The notes under the pieces: model-generated | Told to the model about the DNA's origin: nothing | Database searches by the model: none | What the model saw: only the letters and a program-made list of their open reading frames with translations | Program-made: the position numbers and the translations under genes | NCBI GenBank assembly: GCA_036741795.1 | Contig: DAINRO010000077.1 | Span: forward strand, 1 to 9,192 | Source of the DNA: DATKKM01 sp036741795 | GTDB lineage: Bacteria; Chloroflexota; Dehalococcoidia; SM23-28-2; RBG-16-64-32 | DNA: 9,192 bases | Direction: 5' to 3' | Shown here: positions 1 through 5,696 of the stretch, piece after piece | How positions within the stretch are numbered: the first letter of the stretch is position 1 | How the letters are laid out: every line of letters starts with the position of its first letter

Positions 1-2
1 TC

Positions 3-725
3 GTCCGCGAGTACATGTTCAACGATGTCATCCTGGAGGGCGTCTGGATCACCCTCCAGGTTGCCGTGATTGCCCAGATCATCGGTGTCATCCTCGGCGT
101 CCTCTTCGCGCTCATGCGCGTGTCGGGAAGCCGGGTGCTGGGTCTCTTCGCCGGCATCTATGTTTGGCTATTCCGGGGCACCCCGGCGCTCCTCCAACTG
201 CTCATCCTATACTTTGGAATTCCCCAGCTGTTCGATAACCAGACGATCACCACCGAGCTAACGGCCTTCCGCGCCGCGATCATCGCCTTCGGCATCAACG
301 AAGGCGCCTATATGACGGAGATCATGCGTGCGGGCATCTTGTCCGTGGAGAGCGGCCAGATGGACGCCGCGAAGAGCGTTGGCATGACCCAGATGCAAGC
401 TATGCGCCGGATCGTCCTGCCCCAGGCAATGCGTGTAGTGGTACCGCCGACCGGCAACGAGTTCATCGCCCTCCTCAAGAACAGTTCGGTTGCCTTCACG
501 ATCGGGCTCGTGGAACTCACCGGCGCCGCCAACCTGATTTACTCGGTGAACTTCAAGATCATGGAACTGCTCGTTGTTGCTGGCATCTGGTACCTCGTCA
601 TCGTCACCGTCTTCAGCCTGGTCCAGGTAGAGATCGAGCGCGCGCTCTCGATCGGCGACAGGGATCGCCAGCAATCCCTCTTCTCGCGGATGAGCGACAT
701 GATGGCCGGAAGGCGCATCCCGTGA
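3..725 (+). CDS. Polar amino-acid ABC transporter permease, 5' end cut by window edge
   Basis: Inner-membrane permease subunit of a polar amino-acid importer (HisM/GlnP family). It forms the translocation path and docks on the ATPase encoded next. Counting from the ATG at 15, the family motif RGTPALLQL is at about residues 54-62. The cytoplasmic EAA loop, which contacts the ATPase, spans about 112-150 and includes DAAKSVGMT, RRIVLPQA and GNEFIALLKNSS. Hydrophobic segments lie at about 14-36, 44-68, 84-98, 158-176 and 184-204. No ribosome binding site precedes the ATG at 15, and the frame is open to the window edge (V-R-E-Y before the Met). The true start is therefore probably upstream and the gene partial. 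The stop TGA overlaps the GTG of the ATPase by 4 bp, so the two are probably translationally coupled. The substrate (glutamine, glutamate, arginine or similar) cannot be read from the permease. Confidence 0.92.
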   Translation, partial: VREYMFNDVILEGVWITLQVAVIAQIIGVILGVLFALMRVSGSRVLGLFAGIYVWLFRGTPALLQLLILYFGIPQLFDNQTITTELTAFRAAIIAFGINEGAYMTEIMRAGILSVESGQMDAAKSVGMTQMQAMRRIVLPQAMRVVVPPTGNEFIALLKNSSVAFTIGLVELTGAANLIYSVNFKIMELLVVAGIWYLVIVTVFSLVQVEIERALSIGDRDRQQSLFSRMSDMMAGRRIP

Positions 726-1498
726 CCGCGAACGGCGAAACCCTGCTTCGTTGCGAGGGCGTTCACAAGCGCTTCGGAAAGCTCGAGGTGTTACGAGGGA
801 TCGACCTCGACGTTGCCAGGGGCGAGGTCGTCGTCGTACTGGGACCGAGCGGCTCCGGCAAGAGCACCCTCCTGCGCTGCATCAACCACCTTGAAAAGCT
901 GGACAGCGGGCGGATCTATGTTGGAGGCGAACTCGTCGGCTATGTCGAGCGCGACGGCAAACTACGCGAGGACAGCGAGCGCGAGGTTGCGCGCAAGCGG
1001 TCCGGGATCGGTATCGTCTTCCAGCGCTTCAACCTGTTTCCTCACCTCACGGCCCTGGGCAACGTGATCGAGGCCCCCGTACACGTCAAGAAGCTGCCGC
1101 GCAAGCAGGCTGAGGAGGCGGGCCGCGCCCTCCTCAAGCAAGTTGGCATGGCGGACAAGGTGGACGAGTATCCCAACCGCCTATCAGGTGGTCAGCAGCA
1201 GCGCGTCGCGATCGCCCGCGCTCTCGCGATGCAGCCTCGCCTCATGCTCTTCGACGAACCAACCTCCGCCCTGGACCCTGAGTTGGTCGGCGAAGTCCTT
1301 GATGTCATGAAGTCCCTCGCCCGCGAGACCCAGATGACGATGGTCGTCGTAACGCACGAGATCGGCTTCGCCCGCGAAGTGGCAGACCGCGCCGTATTCA
1401 TGGACGGGGGTGTCATCGTGGAGGAAGGCGTCCCCGCGGACATGTTCAATGCGCCGAAGGAGCCGCGGACGCAGCTGTTCCTCTCACGAATCCTCTGA
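722..1498 (+). CDS. Polar amino-acid ABC transporter ATP-binding protein
   Basis: Cytoplasmic ATPase that powers the importer with the upstream permease. All nucleotide-binding motifs of a 258-residue ABC protein are intact. Walker A GPSGSGKST is at 41-49 and the Q-loop Gln at 101 (QRFNLFPHLT). The signature LSGGQ is at 154-158, Walker B LMLFDEP at 174-180, the D-loop SALD at 182-185 and the switch His at 212 (THE). The charged insert before the Q-loop (about 70-95) resembles that of HisP-type amino-acid ATPases. Together with QRFNLFPHLT this supports the polar amino-acid class (HisP/GlnQ/ArtP) over sugar or metal importers. The GTG start at 722 overlaps the permease stop. An earlier start is unlikely because the frame would run into the permease gene. 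The stop lies 13 bp from the convergent dehydrogenase stop, with no obvious terminator hairpin between them. Confidence 0.95.
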   Translation: MTANGETLLRCEGVHKRFGKLEVLRGIDLDVARGEVVVVLGPSGSGKSTLLRCINHLEKLDSGRIYVGGELVGYVERDGKLREDSEREVARKRSGIGIVFQRFNLFPHLTALGNVIEAPVHVKKLPRKQAEEAGRALLKQVGMADKVDEYPNRLSGGQQQRVAIARALAMQPRLMLFDEPTSALDPELVGEVLDVMKSLARETQMTMVVVTHEIGFAREVADRAVFMDGGVIVEEGVPADMFNAPKEPRTQLFLSRIL

Positions 1499-1511
1499 TA
1501 AGCACTCGGAA

Positions 1512-2132
1512 CTACCGCGCCGTCCACCCTCCATCAATCACGAGATGCGTCGCCGTAACAAACGACGACTCGTCGCTCGCCAGGAACAGCGCCGCGTTGG
1601 CGATTTCCTCCGGCCGCCCGAAGCGTCCCATCGGCGTGCCGTTCTGCGCCCAGTCCGCCAGCGCCTGCTGCGCCTTGATGGTCGCGATTAGCGGAGTGTC
1701 GATCCAGCCGGGGCAGAGGGCGTTGACGCGAATATTGTGCCGCGCNNNNNNNNNNNNNNNNNNNNNNNNNNNNNNNNNNNNNNNNNNNNNNNNNNNNNNN
1801 NNNNNNNNNNNNNNNNNNNNNNNNNNNNNNNNNNNNNNNNNNNNNGGACCGCCGATCCCGGCGTTGTTGACGATGATGTCCACCTGGCCCCACGTGTCCA
1901 CCACCGCCCCTATCGCTCCCTTCACGTCCTCCTCGCTCGTCGTGTCCGTCCGGAGCGATTTTGCTTCCCCGCCGGAGTCCTCGATCTGGTTGGCTACGGC
2001 CTGCGCCGATTCTTCGTTGATGTCCGACGCCATCACTCGCGCGCCTTCGCGCCCGAATACCGTCGCGATAGCTCGGCCGATTCCCGAACCTGCGCCCGTG
2101 ACGAGTGCGTTCTTTCCTTCAAGTCGAGACAA
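1512..2132 (-). CDS. Short-chain dehydrogenase/reductase (SDR), interrupted by N gap
   Basis: NAD(P)-dependent oxidoreductase of the classical SDR family; the substrate is unknown. From the TTG start, the Rossmann motif TGAGSGIG is at residues 12-19, the acidic cofactor selector is probably D37 (MASDIN), and NNAG is at 89-92. After the gap come RVNALCPGWIDTP, the loop GRFGRPEEIA and the C-terminal VIDGGW motif. An acidic residue after strand 2 usually favours NAD over NADP. The catalytic Ser and the Tyr-x-x-x-Lys motif fall in the N-run at 1746-1845 and cannot be seen. The start is chosen at TTG 2132-2130 because AGGAGG sits 5 nt upstream; the frame is open further but has no better start. 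The product as drawn is 206 residues against a usual 245-255, so the true gap is probably about 120-150 nt longer than drawn. It is convergent with the ABC operon and divergent from the gene at 2250. Confidence 0.88.
   Translation of the reverse strand: MSRLEGKNALVTGAGSGIGRAIATVFGREGARVMASDINEESAQAVANQIEDSGGEAKSLRTDTTSEEDVKGAIGAVVDTWGQVDIIVNNAGIGGXXXXXXXXXXXXXXXXXXXXXXXXXXXXXXXXXXARHNIRVNALCPGWIDTPLIATIKAQQALADWAQNGTPMGRFGRPEEIANAALFLASDESSFVTATHLVIDGGWTAR
1746..1845. other. Assembly gap of exactly 100 N inside the SDR gene
   Basis: One hundred consecutive undetermined bases. The round length suggests a scaffold placeholder rather than a measured distance. The reading frame of the dehydrogenase matches on both sides. 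The family needs about 80 residues between NNAG and RVN, whereas the gap plus its flanks supplies about 40. Confidence 0.95.
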
Positions 2133-2137
2133 GGGGA

Positions 2138-2143
2138 CCTCCT
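2138..2143 (-). promoter_or_regulatory. Ribosome binding site fixing a TTG start of the SDR gene
   Basis: On the minus strand, AGGAGG is followed by the 5-nt spacer TCCCC and then TTG. This is a near-perfect Shine-Dalgarno sequence at workable spacing. It picks the TTG at 2132 over the upstream ATG at 2207, which would add 25 residues without homology to the SDR fold. Confidence 0.75.
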
Positions 2144-2189
2144 GCTGAAATGGACAAGTAGCACGATAGAACACGAAGCCTGCTCGCAG

Positions 2190-2202
2190 AAGTGCAGCAC
2201 TT
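2190..2202. promoter_or_regulatory. 13-bp perfect palindrome in divergent intergenic region, possible operator
   Basis: AAGTGC-A-GCACTT is a perfect inverted repeat of 6+1+6. It lies in the 117-bp divergent region between the dehydrogenase start (2132) and the start at 2250. It is 16 bp upstream of TACAAT (2218-2223), a one-mismatch match to a sigma-70 -10 box that could serve the gene at 2250. No good -35 box is seen at standard spacing. A dyad here could bind a dimeric regulator acting on one or both genes. That role is inference from position and symmetry only. Confidence 0.35.
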
Positions 2203-2249
2203 AGCACCCGGCCTGCTTACAATTGAGTCACGAGCAAGAGGAGTAACCG

Positions 2250-2990
2250 ATGAGCAAACTTGGAGACCGAATCCGCAGGTCCGGCAAGGTGGAGCCTGCC
2301 CCGCTCGGCTTCGCCCCCGCTTCACGCACGGCCAGCGTCTCGATGTTGGTCGTCGCCGATGTTGGCAACGACGCCGGTAAGATCGCCGACGCAGTCAAGA
2401 AGGGCGCCGACGTTGTGACCTGGGAAGGGGACGCCGCTGCCCTGCGCAAGGCCAAGCTGCCGGATGGCCTTATCCTCGGCGTGAAGGCTTCCGGCGCTGG
2501 CCGCGAAGAAGCCGCCGCCCTTCGGGAAGCGGGCGCCGACTTCCTCATCGTCGACACGGATTCCCGGGGCGAAGCGCTCCTGGATGAGAAGCTTGGCTTC
2601 GTCATGTCCATCGACGACAGCAGCCAACTCGAGGACAATCGACTGCGCCTGATGGGTGAACTGAGCCTGGACGCATTGCTGATCGACTCCCCGGGCGCAC
2701 CCCTGAGCGTCAGCGACGTCATGGAACTACGTCGCCTCGCCGCCCTGACTCGCGTCCCGCTACTTGTCCGGCTCGATCCCGCGATCGACGCCGGTGCCCT
2801 GCAACTCCTCCGTGAGTCCGGCGCCATCGGTGTCGTGGCCGATTCCGCCGGCAAGCTGACCGATCTTCGCAAGACTGTCGAATCCCTGCCCGATCGGGGC
2901 CGGAAACGCGACGATAAGAGCGACGCCCTTGTCCCTGCTTCCACTTCAGCCGGCAGCCACGATCACGACGACGACGACTTCGACGATTAG
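2250..2990 (+). CDS. Hypothetical protein with TIM-barrel-like pattern and acidic tail
   Basis: Not recognised as a named family. The ATG is well supported by GAGGAG at 2238-2243, 6 nt upstream. The 246-residue product has no signal peptide, membrane segment or cysteine. Eight short hydrophobic strand-like segments alternate with helices: about 29-37 (ASVSMLVVA), 53-58, 73-79, 96-102 (ADFLIVD), 116-121, 140-146 (LDALLID), 169-174 (VPLLVRL) and 192-197 (AIGVVAD). This order, with glycine-rich ends, suggests a small (beta/alpha)8 barrel. Acidic residues near the ends of strands 4-7 (D102, D122, D146, D176) are candidate active-site residues. Residues 214-246 form a charged, probably disordered tail ending in His and Asp (SHDHDDDDFDD). 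It appears to be a single-gene unit with its own short promoter region. Function unknown; barrel assignment about 50% sure. Confidence 0.85.
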   Translation: MSKLGDRIRRSGKVEPAPLGFAPASRTASVSMLVVADVGNDAGKIADAVKKGADVVTWEGDAAALRKAKLPDGLILGVKASGAGREEAAALREAGADFLIVDTDSRGEALLDEKLGFVMSIDDSSQLEDNRLRLMGELSLDALLIDSPGAPLSVSDVMELRRLAALTRVPLLVRLDPAIDAGALQLLRESGAIGVVADSAGKLTDLRKTVESLPDRGRKRDDKSDALVPASTSAGSHDHDDDDFDD

Positions 2991-3079
2991 GCCCCTTCGC
3001 CCCGCTGTCAGGAAAAACCTGACCCACGTTGGCGAACCTGATCGGTCGTTCTTTCATTTCCGTCTAGAATCCCGGGTCG

Positions 3080-3093
3080 CGCACAATTGTGCG
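3080..3093. promoter_or_regulatory. 14-bp perfect palindrome upstream of the MerR promoter
   Basis: CGCACAATTGTGCG is a perfect even palindrome (7+7). It sits 11 bp upstream of the -35 box of the MerR-family gene. This location suits an operator or activator site for a symmetric dimer. The palindrome is AT-rich in its centre and not followed by a T-tract, so a transcription terminator is unlikely. The binding protein is unknown. Confidence 0.45.
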
Positions 3094-3104
3094 ACAGCCC
3101 AACC

Positions 3105-3134
3105 TTGACGTTTTCGTAAACTTCCGCCTATATT
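3105..3134 (+). promoter_or_regulatory. Sigma-70-type promoter of the MerR-family gene
   Basis: TTGACG (3105-3110) and TATATT (3129-3134) are separated by 18 bp, each one mismatch from consensus. Transcription would start near 3141 and give a leader of about 29 nt with AGGAG at 3159-3163, 6 nt before the TTG start. The spacer carries a small dyad, GTTT-TCGT-AAAC (3110-3121). MerR-type regulators often bind inside the spacer, so autoregulation is possible. At 18 bp the spacer is shorter than the 19-20 bp typical of MerR-activated promoters. Confidence 0.65.
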
Positions 3135-3148
3135 CGGGGGCAAGCTCG

Positions 3149-3162
3149 TTTTCCTGACAGGA
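3149..3162. promoter_or_regulatory. Inverted-repeat element overlapping the MerR ribosome binding site
   Basis: TTTTCCTGACAG at 3149-3160 is the exact reverse complement of CTGTCAGGAAAA at 3005-3016. That is a 12-bp inverted pair spanning the whole intergenic region. Within the downstream copy, TCCTG-A-CAGGA (3152-3162) is itself a perfect 5+1+5 dyad that overlaps the AGGAG ribosome binding site. Two copies flanking a promoter look like paired operator sites for looping or repression. This function is inferred; the symmetry is directly visible. Confidence 0.4.
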
Positions 3163-3169
3163 GTCATAC

Positions 3170-3643
3170 TTGCCGGACACTGAAACCACCGCAGACCTCC
3201 AGATCGGCGAAGTCGCCGAACGAACCGGCGTCACGCAGCGCACCCTTCGTTTCTACGAAGAGAAGGGCCTCCTCCGCACGCCGACGAGGATGGACGGGGG
3301 TTTCCGTCTCTACTCCGAGGAGGACGTGAAACGCGTCGAGAAGATCAGGAAGCTGCAGGACCTCCTGGGCATCAGCCTGGCCGATATCAAAGACATGGTG
3401 GACGCGGAAGAGGTGCTCCGCGAACTCCGCGCCCAGTACAACCCCGAAGCCGAACTCCCTGAAAAGCGCCGCCAGCTTGAGAAGGCGATCGAAGTCACGC
3501 GCGCCCAGCACGGCATCGTCCTGCACAAGGTGGAGCAGATGCGCGAGATGGAGACCCAGCTTGAAGAGCGCTTGAAGCTCTTCGATCGCTGGATGGGCGA
3601 ACTGGAAAAGCTGGAGCGCCAGGCCGCTCCTACCGCCCCCTGA
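3170..3643 (+). CDS. MerR-family transcriptional regulator
   Basis: Cytoplasmic DNA-binding regulator of 157 residues. The MerR winged helix-turn-helix covers about residues 10-78: IGEVAERTGV, the hallmark TLRFYEEKGLL (25-35), a wing around GGFRLYSEEDV (43-53), and a second helical pair to IKDMV (73-77). Residues about 97-150 are charged and heptad-like, as expected for the dimerising coiled coil. The protein has no cysteine and no separate ligand-binding domain, so thiol-based metal or redox sensing as in MerR, CueR or SoxR is excluded. The effector is unknown. The start is TTG at 3170, because AGGAG lies 6 nt upstream and the product begins sensibly just before the HTH. It has its own promoter (3105-3134). 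The stop is 14 bp from the end of the convergent CopC-like gene. Confidence 0.93.
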   Translation: MPDTETTADLQIGEVAERTGVTQRTLRFYEEKGLLRTPTRMDGGFRLYSEEDVKRVEKIRKLQDLLGISLADIKDMVDAEEVLRELRAQYNPEAELPEKRRQLEKAIEVTRAQHGIVLHKVEQMREMETQLEERLKLFDRWMGELEKLERQAAPTAP

Positions 3644-3657
3644 GGCGGACGAATCCC

Positions 3658-4464
3658 CTAGTGGTGCTCCTCGTCCCCGTCGGTCGTTGCGTTGGGATCC
3701 GGCGCGTGCGGATCGAAGCCCACCCGCTTTCGCAGGAAATACATCACGAGCCCCACGACGGCCAGTCCGCCGAATAGCGCCGCCGTCCCGAAGGCCAGCG
3801 GGCCGATGTCGGGGTCGTCATCGCCGTCATCTTCCTCTTCCGGGACATCCGATTCTTCTGGCGATGGTGCTTCCGAAGCATCTTCAGTGGGCTCTCCCGA
3901 TGTCGTCACGTTTGGTGTTGGCGTCTGCGTGCCGGTGAGGAAGACCGGAGCCGGAGTTCCGGTGCCACCACCCGGCAGGCACACAGGCGGTGATTCGCTC
4001 GGCAGGGGCTCCGCGCCTTCCTCGACCTTGAAGGTCATCTCGCCTTCGTTGACGGCGCCATCGTCTGCCGCCACGACTCGCCAGGTATAGAGCCAGCTAT
4101 CCCGCTGATCCGGTGGCACCACACCCAGGGATGGCTCCGTGCCGGGGTACACAGCTACTCCCCAACCGTCAATCTGGAACACGATCCGTAGCCCCAACCC
4201 CAGGTTCGCAGGTGTAGTGAGGTTGAACGCAAAGTCGCCGCCCTTGTCCAGGTCCTTGATATTGATCGGCCTGGAGAAGCACATCTGCAGCACGAACGGC
4301 TTTTCGCCGAGGACGTCGCCCTCTTTGGGGCTTTGGAACGTGACCTCCAGCGGTGCCTGGGCATCGCTGCCGGACGGGGACGCGAGGAGGATTGCAAAGA
4401 GAAGGGCGCCGAAGAAAGCGGCGCCCGCGCGGAGGCCGGTCGTCATCGAGTGCGAATCTAACAT
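3658..4464 (-). CDS. Secreted, membrane-anchored protein with CopC-like domain
   Basis: Exported protein anchored by a C-terminal membrane helix. Numbered from the ATG at 4464, residues about 1-36 form a signal peptide (Arg, hydrophobic core to about 28, AQA cleavage-like end). Residues about 37-148 resemble the CopC beta-sandwich: SPKEGDVL, CFSRPI and the late motif WRVVAADDGAVNEGEMTFKV. The motif usually contains a His (SADGHP...G) that is Ala here, and the mature N-terminal His ligand is also absent. Copper binding is therefore doubtful. C62 and C162 could form a disulfide. Residues 150-220 are a Pro/Thr/Ser/Glu linker and 222-244 a membrane helix followed by RKR. The short cytoplasmic tail is acidic and ends in HH. 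A second possible start is ATG at 4446, which begins the signal peptide more compactly. Any ribosome binding site for 4464 lies in the N-run. Domain assignment is moderate. Confidence 0.78.
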   Translation of the reverse strand: MLDSHSMTTGLRAGAAFFGALLFAILLASPSGSDAQAPLEVTFQSPKEGDVLGEKPFVLQMCFSRPINIKDLDKGGDFAFNLTTPANLGLGLRIVFQIDGWGVAVYPGTEPSLGVVPPDQRDSWLYTWRVVAADDGAVNEGEMTFKVEEGAEPLPSESPPVCLPGGGTGTPAPVFLTGTQTPTPNVTTSGEPTEDASEAPSPEESDVPEEEDDGDDDPDIGPLAFGTAALFGGLAVVGLVMYFLRKRVGFDPHAPDPNATTDGDEEHH

Positions 4465-4466
4465 AC

Positions 4467-4566
4467 NNNNNNNNNNNNNNNNNNNNNNNNNNNNNNNNNN
4501 NNNNNNNNNNNNNNNNNNNNNNNNNNNNNNNNNNNNNNNNNNNNNNNNNNNNNNNNNNNNNNNNNN
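4467..4566. other. Assembly gap of exactly 100 N between CopC-like gene and proB
   Basis: Undetermined bases of round length, probably a placeholder. The missing sequence should hold the first 10-20 codons of proB and its ribosome binding site. It should also hold the divergent promoters for proB and the CopC-like gene and perhaps the true start of the latter. Confidence 0.95.
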
Positions 4567-5637
4567 CTCACCGCCGACAGCGATCAACTTGATCTCCGGC
4601 GCATGTCCTCGCTCGTCGCGCAGGTGGCAGCCCTGCACGCCCGCGGCGCCGAAGTCCTCGTGGTCACGTCCGGGGCGATCGCCGCCGGGCGTCACCGCCT
4701 CGGGCCGCGCAAGGAGCGCAAGGACCTGCCCTATCGCCAGGTGTTGGCCGCAGTGGGCCAGAGCGACCTAATGCAGACCTACCAGGAGCTGTTTGCCCGC
4801 CACGACATCACGGTGGCCCAGACGCTGCTCACGAAGGGCGATCTGAAGGATCGGGTAGGGTACCTCAACGCCCGTAACACTCTACTCGCGATGCTTAACC
4901 TGCGCGTCGTGCCGATTATCAACGAGAATGACGTAGTCGCGATCGACGAGATCGAGGGGTCGAAGATCGGCGACAATGACAACCTTTCCGCTGTGGTCGC
5001 CAACCTCATCGACGCGGACCTGCTCGCCCTGCTCACGGACATCGGCGGTCTCTACACCAGCGACCCACGCACGACCGACGGCGCCGAGCTGATCCCCCGC
5101 GTCGACCGGATCGACGCGAAGATTGAGGCGCTGGCGGGCAAGACGCTGAGCGCCGCCTCTGTGGGCGGCATGGCGACGAAAATCCAGGCCGCGAAGCTGG
5201 CGACAGGTGGCGGCGCGGATATGGTGATCGTCGATGGCAAAGAGCCGGACGTGCTCCTCCAGGTCGCCGAGGGGGCTAACCCCGGCACCTACTTCCCGGC
5301 GACAGCGGACCGGATGGAAAGCCGCCGCCGCTGGATGTTGGCCGGCCTCTCCGTAAAGGGCGATATCGTCGTCGATGAAGGCGCCGCACGCGCCCTGCGC
5401 GAGCGCAAGACAAGCCTCCTCCCGGCAGGCGTATCAGAAGTTCGGGGCATGTTCAAACGTGGCGACGCCGTCGCCATCGTGGACGCGGCCGGTGGCCGGA
5501 TAGCCTGCGGAATCGCCAACTACGCGGCGCCGGAGATGGACCAGATCAAGGGGTTGCGGTCGGACCGGATAGAAGGGGTGCTGGGCCACCACTACGGAAG
5601 CGAACTGGTACACAGGGACAACCTGGTGGTGCTCTAG
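4567..5637 (+). CDS. proB: Glutamate 5-kinase, N-terminus lost in assembly gap
   Basis: Phosphorylates L-glutamate with ATP to glutamyl 5-phosphate, the first step of proline synthesis, in the cytoplasm. The frame is open from the end of the N-run: LTADSDQLDLRR precedes the Met at 4603, which fits the family, so the true start lies in the gap. Of 356 visible residues, the amino-acid kinase domain shows TSGAIAAG (34-41), the glutamate/proline loop with INEND (118-122), GDNDNLSA (135-142), LLTDIGGLY (155-163) and the nucleotide-binding GGMATKIQAA (200-209). Residues about 262-345 form the C-terminal PUA domain (KGDIVVDEGA, GIANYAAPE, LVHRDNLVVL). E. coli ProB is 367 residues, so about 10-20 are missing. 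proA is not directly downstream, unlike many proBA operons. Proline feedback inhibition is expected from the family. Confidence 0.96.
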   Translation, partial: LTADSDQLDLRRMSSLVAQVAALHARGAEVLVVTSGAIAAGRHRLGPRKERKDLPYRQVLAAVGQSDLMQTYQELFARHDITVAQTLLTKGDLKDRVGYLNARNTLLAMLNLRVVPIINENDVVAIDEIEGSKIGDNDNLSAVVANLIDADLLALLTDIGGLYTSDPRTTDGAELIPRVDRIDAKIEALAGKTLSAASVGGMATKIQAAKLATGGGADMVIVDGKEPDVLLQVAEGANPGTYFPATADRMESRRRWMLAGLSVKGDIVVDEGAARALRERKTSLLPAGVSEVRGMFKRGDAVAIVDAAGGRIACGIANYAAPEMDQIKGLRSDRIEGVLGHHYGSELVHRDNLVVL

Positions 5638-5696
5638 CTGGTGAGGAGCGGCAAGGGCCAAGAAAACGGCTGCGGGCGACGTGTATCCTTAGGGCC

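Noticed and set aside
258..674. Minus-strand frame opposite the permease
   Set aside because: Low-complexity His/Asp/Gly composition and complete overlap with a well-conserved permease.
722..1498. Charged insert before the Q-loop of the ATPase as a novel domain
   Set aside because: An insert of this kind is normal in HisP-type amino-acid transporter ATPases.
2228..2944. Long minus-strand frame opposite the hypothetical protein gene
   Set aside because: It is Ser/Arg/Ala-rich, lacks a ribosome binding site and mirrors a plus-strand gene with a strong one; typical antisense shadow in GC-rich DNA.
3007..3023. GTCAGG-AAAAA-CCTGAC hairpin as a terminator of the 2250 gene
   Set aside because: The stem is only 6 bp and no T-tract follows; it fits better as part of the inverted pair shared with 3149-3160.
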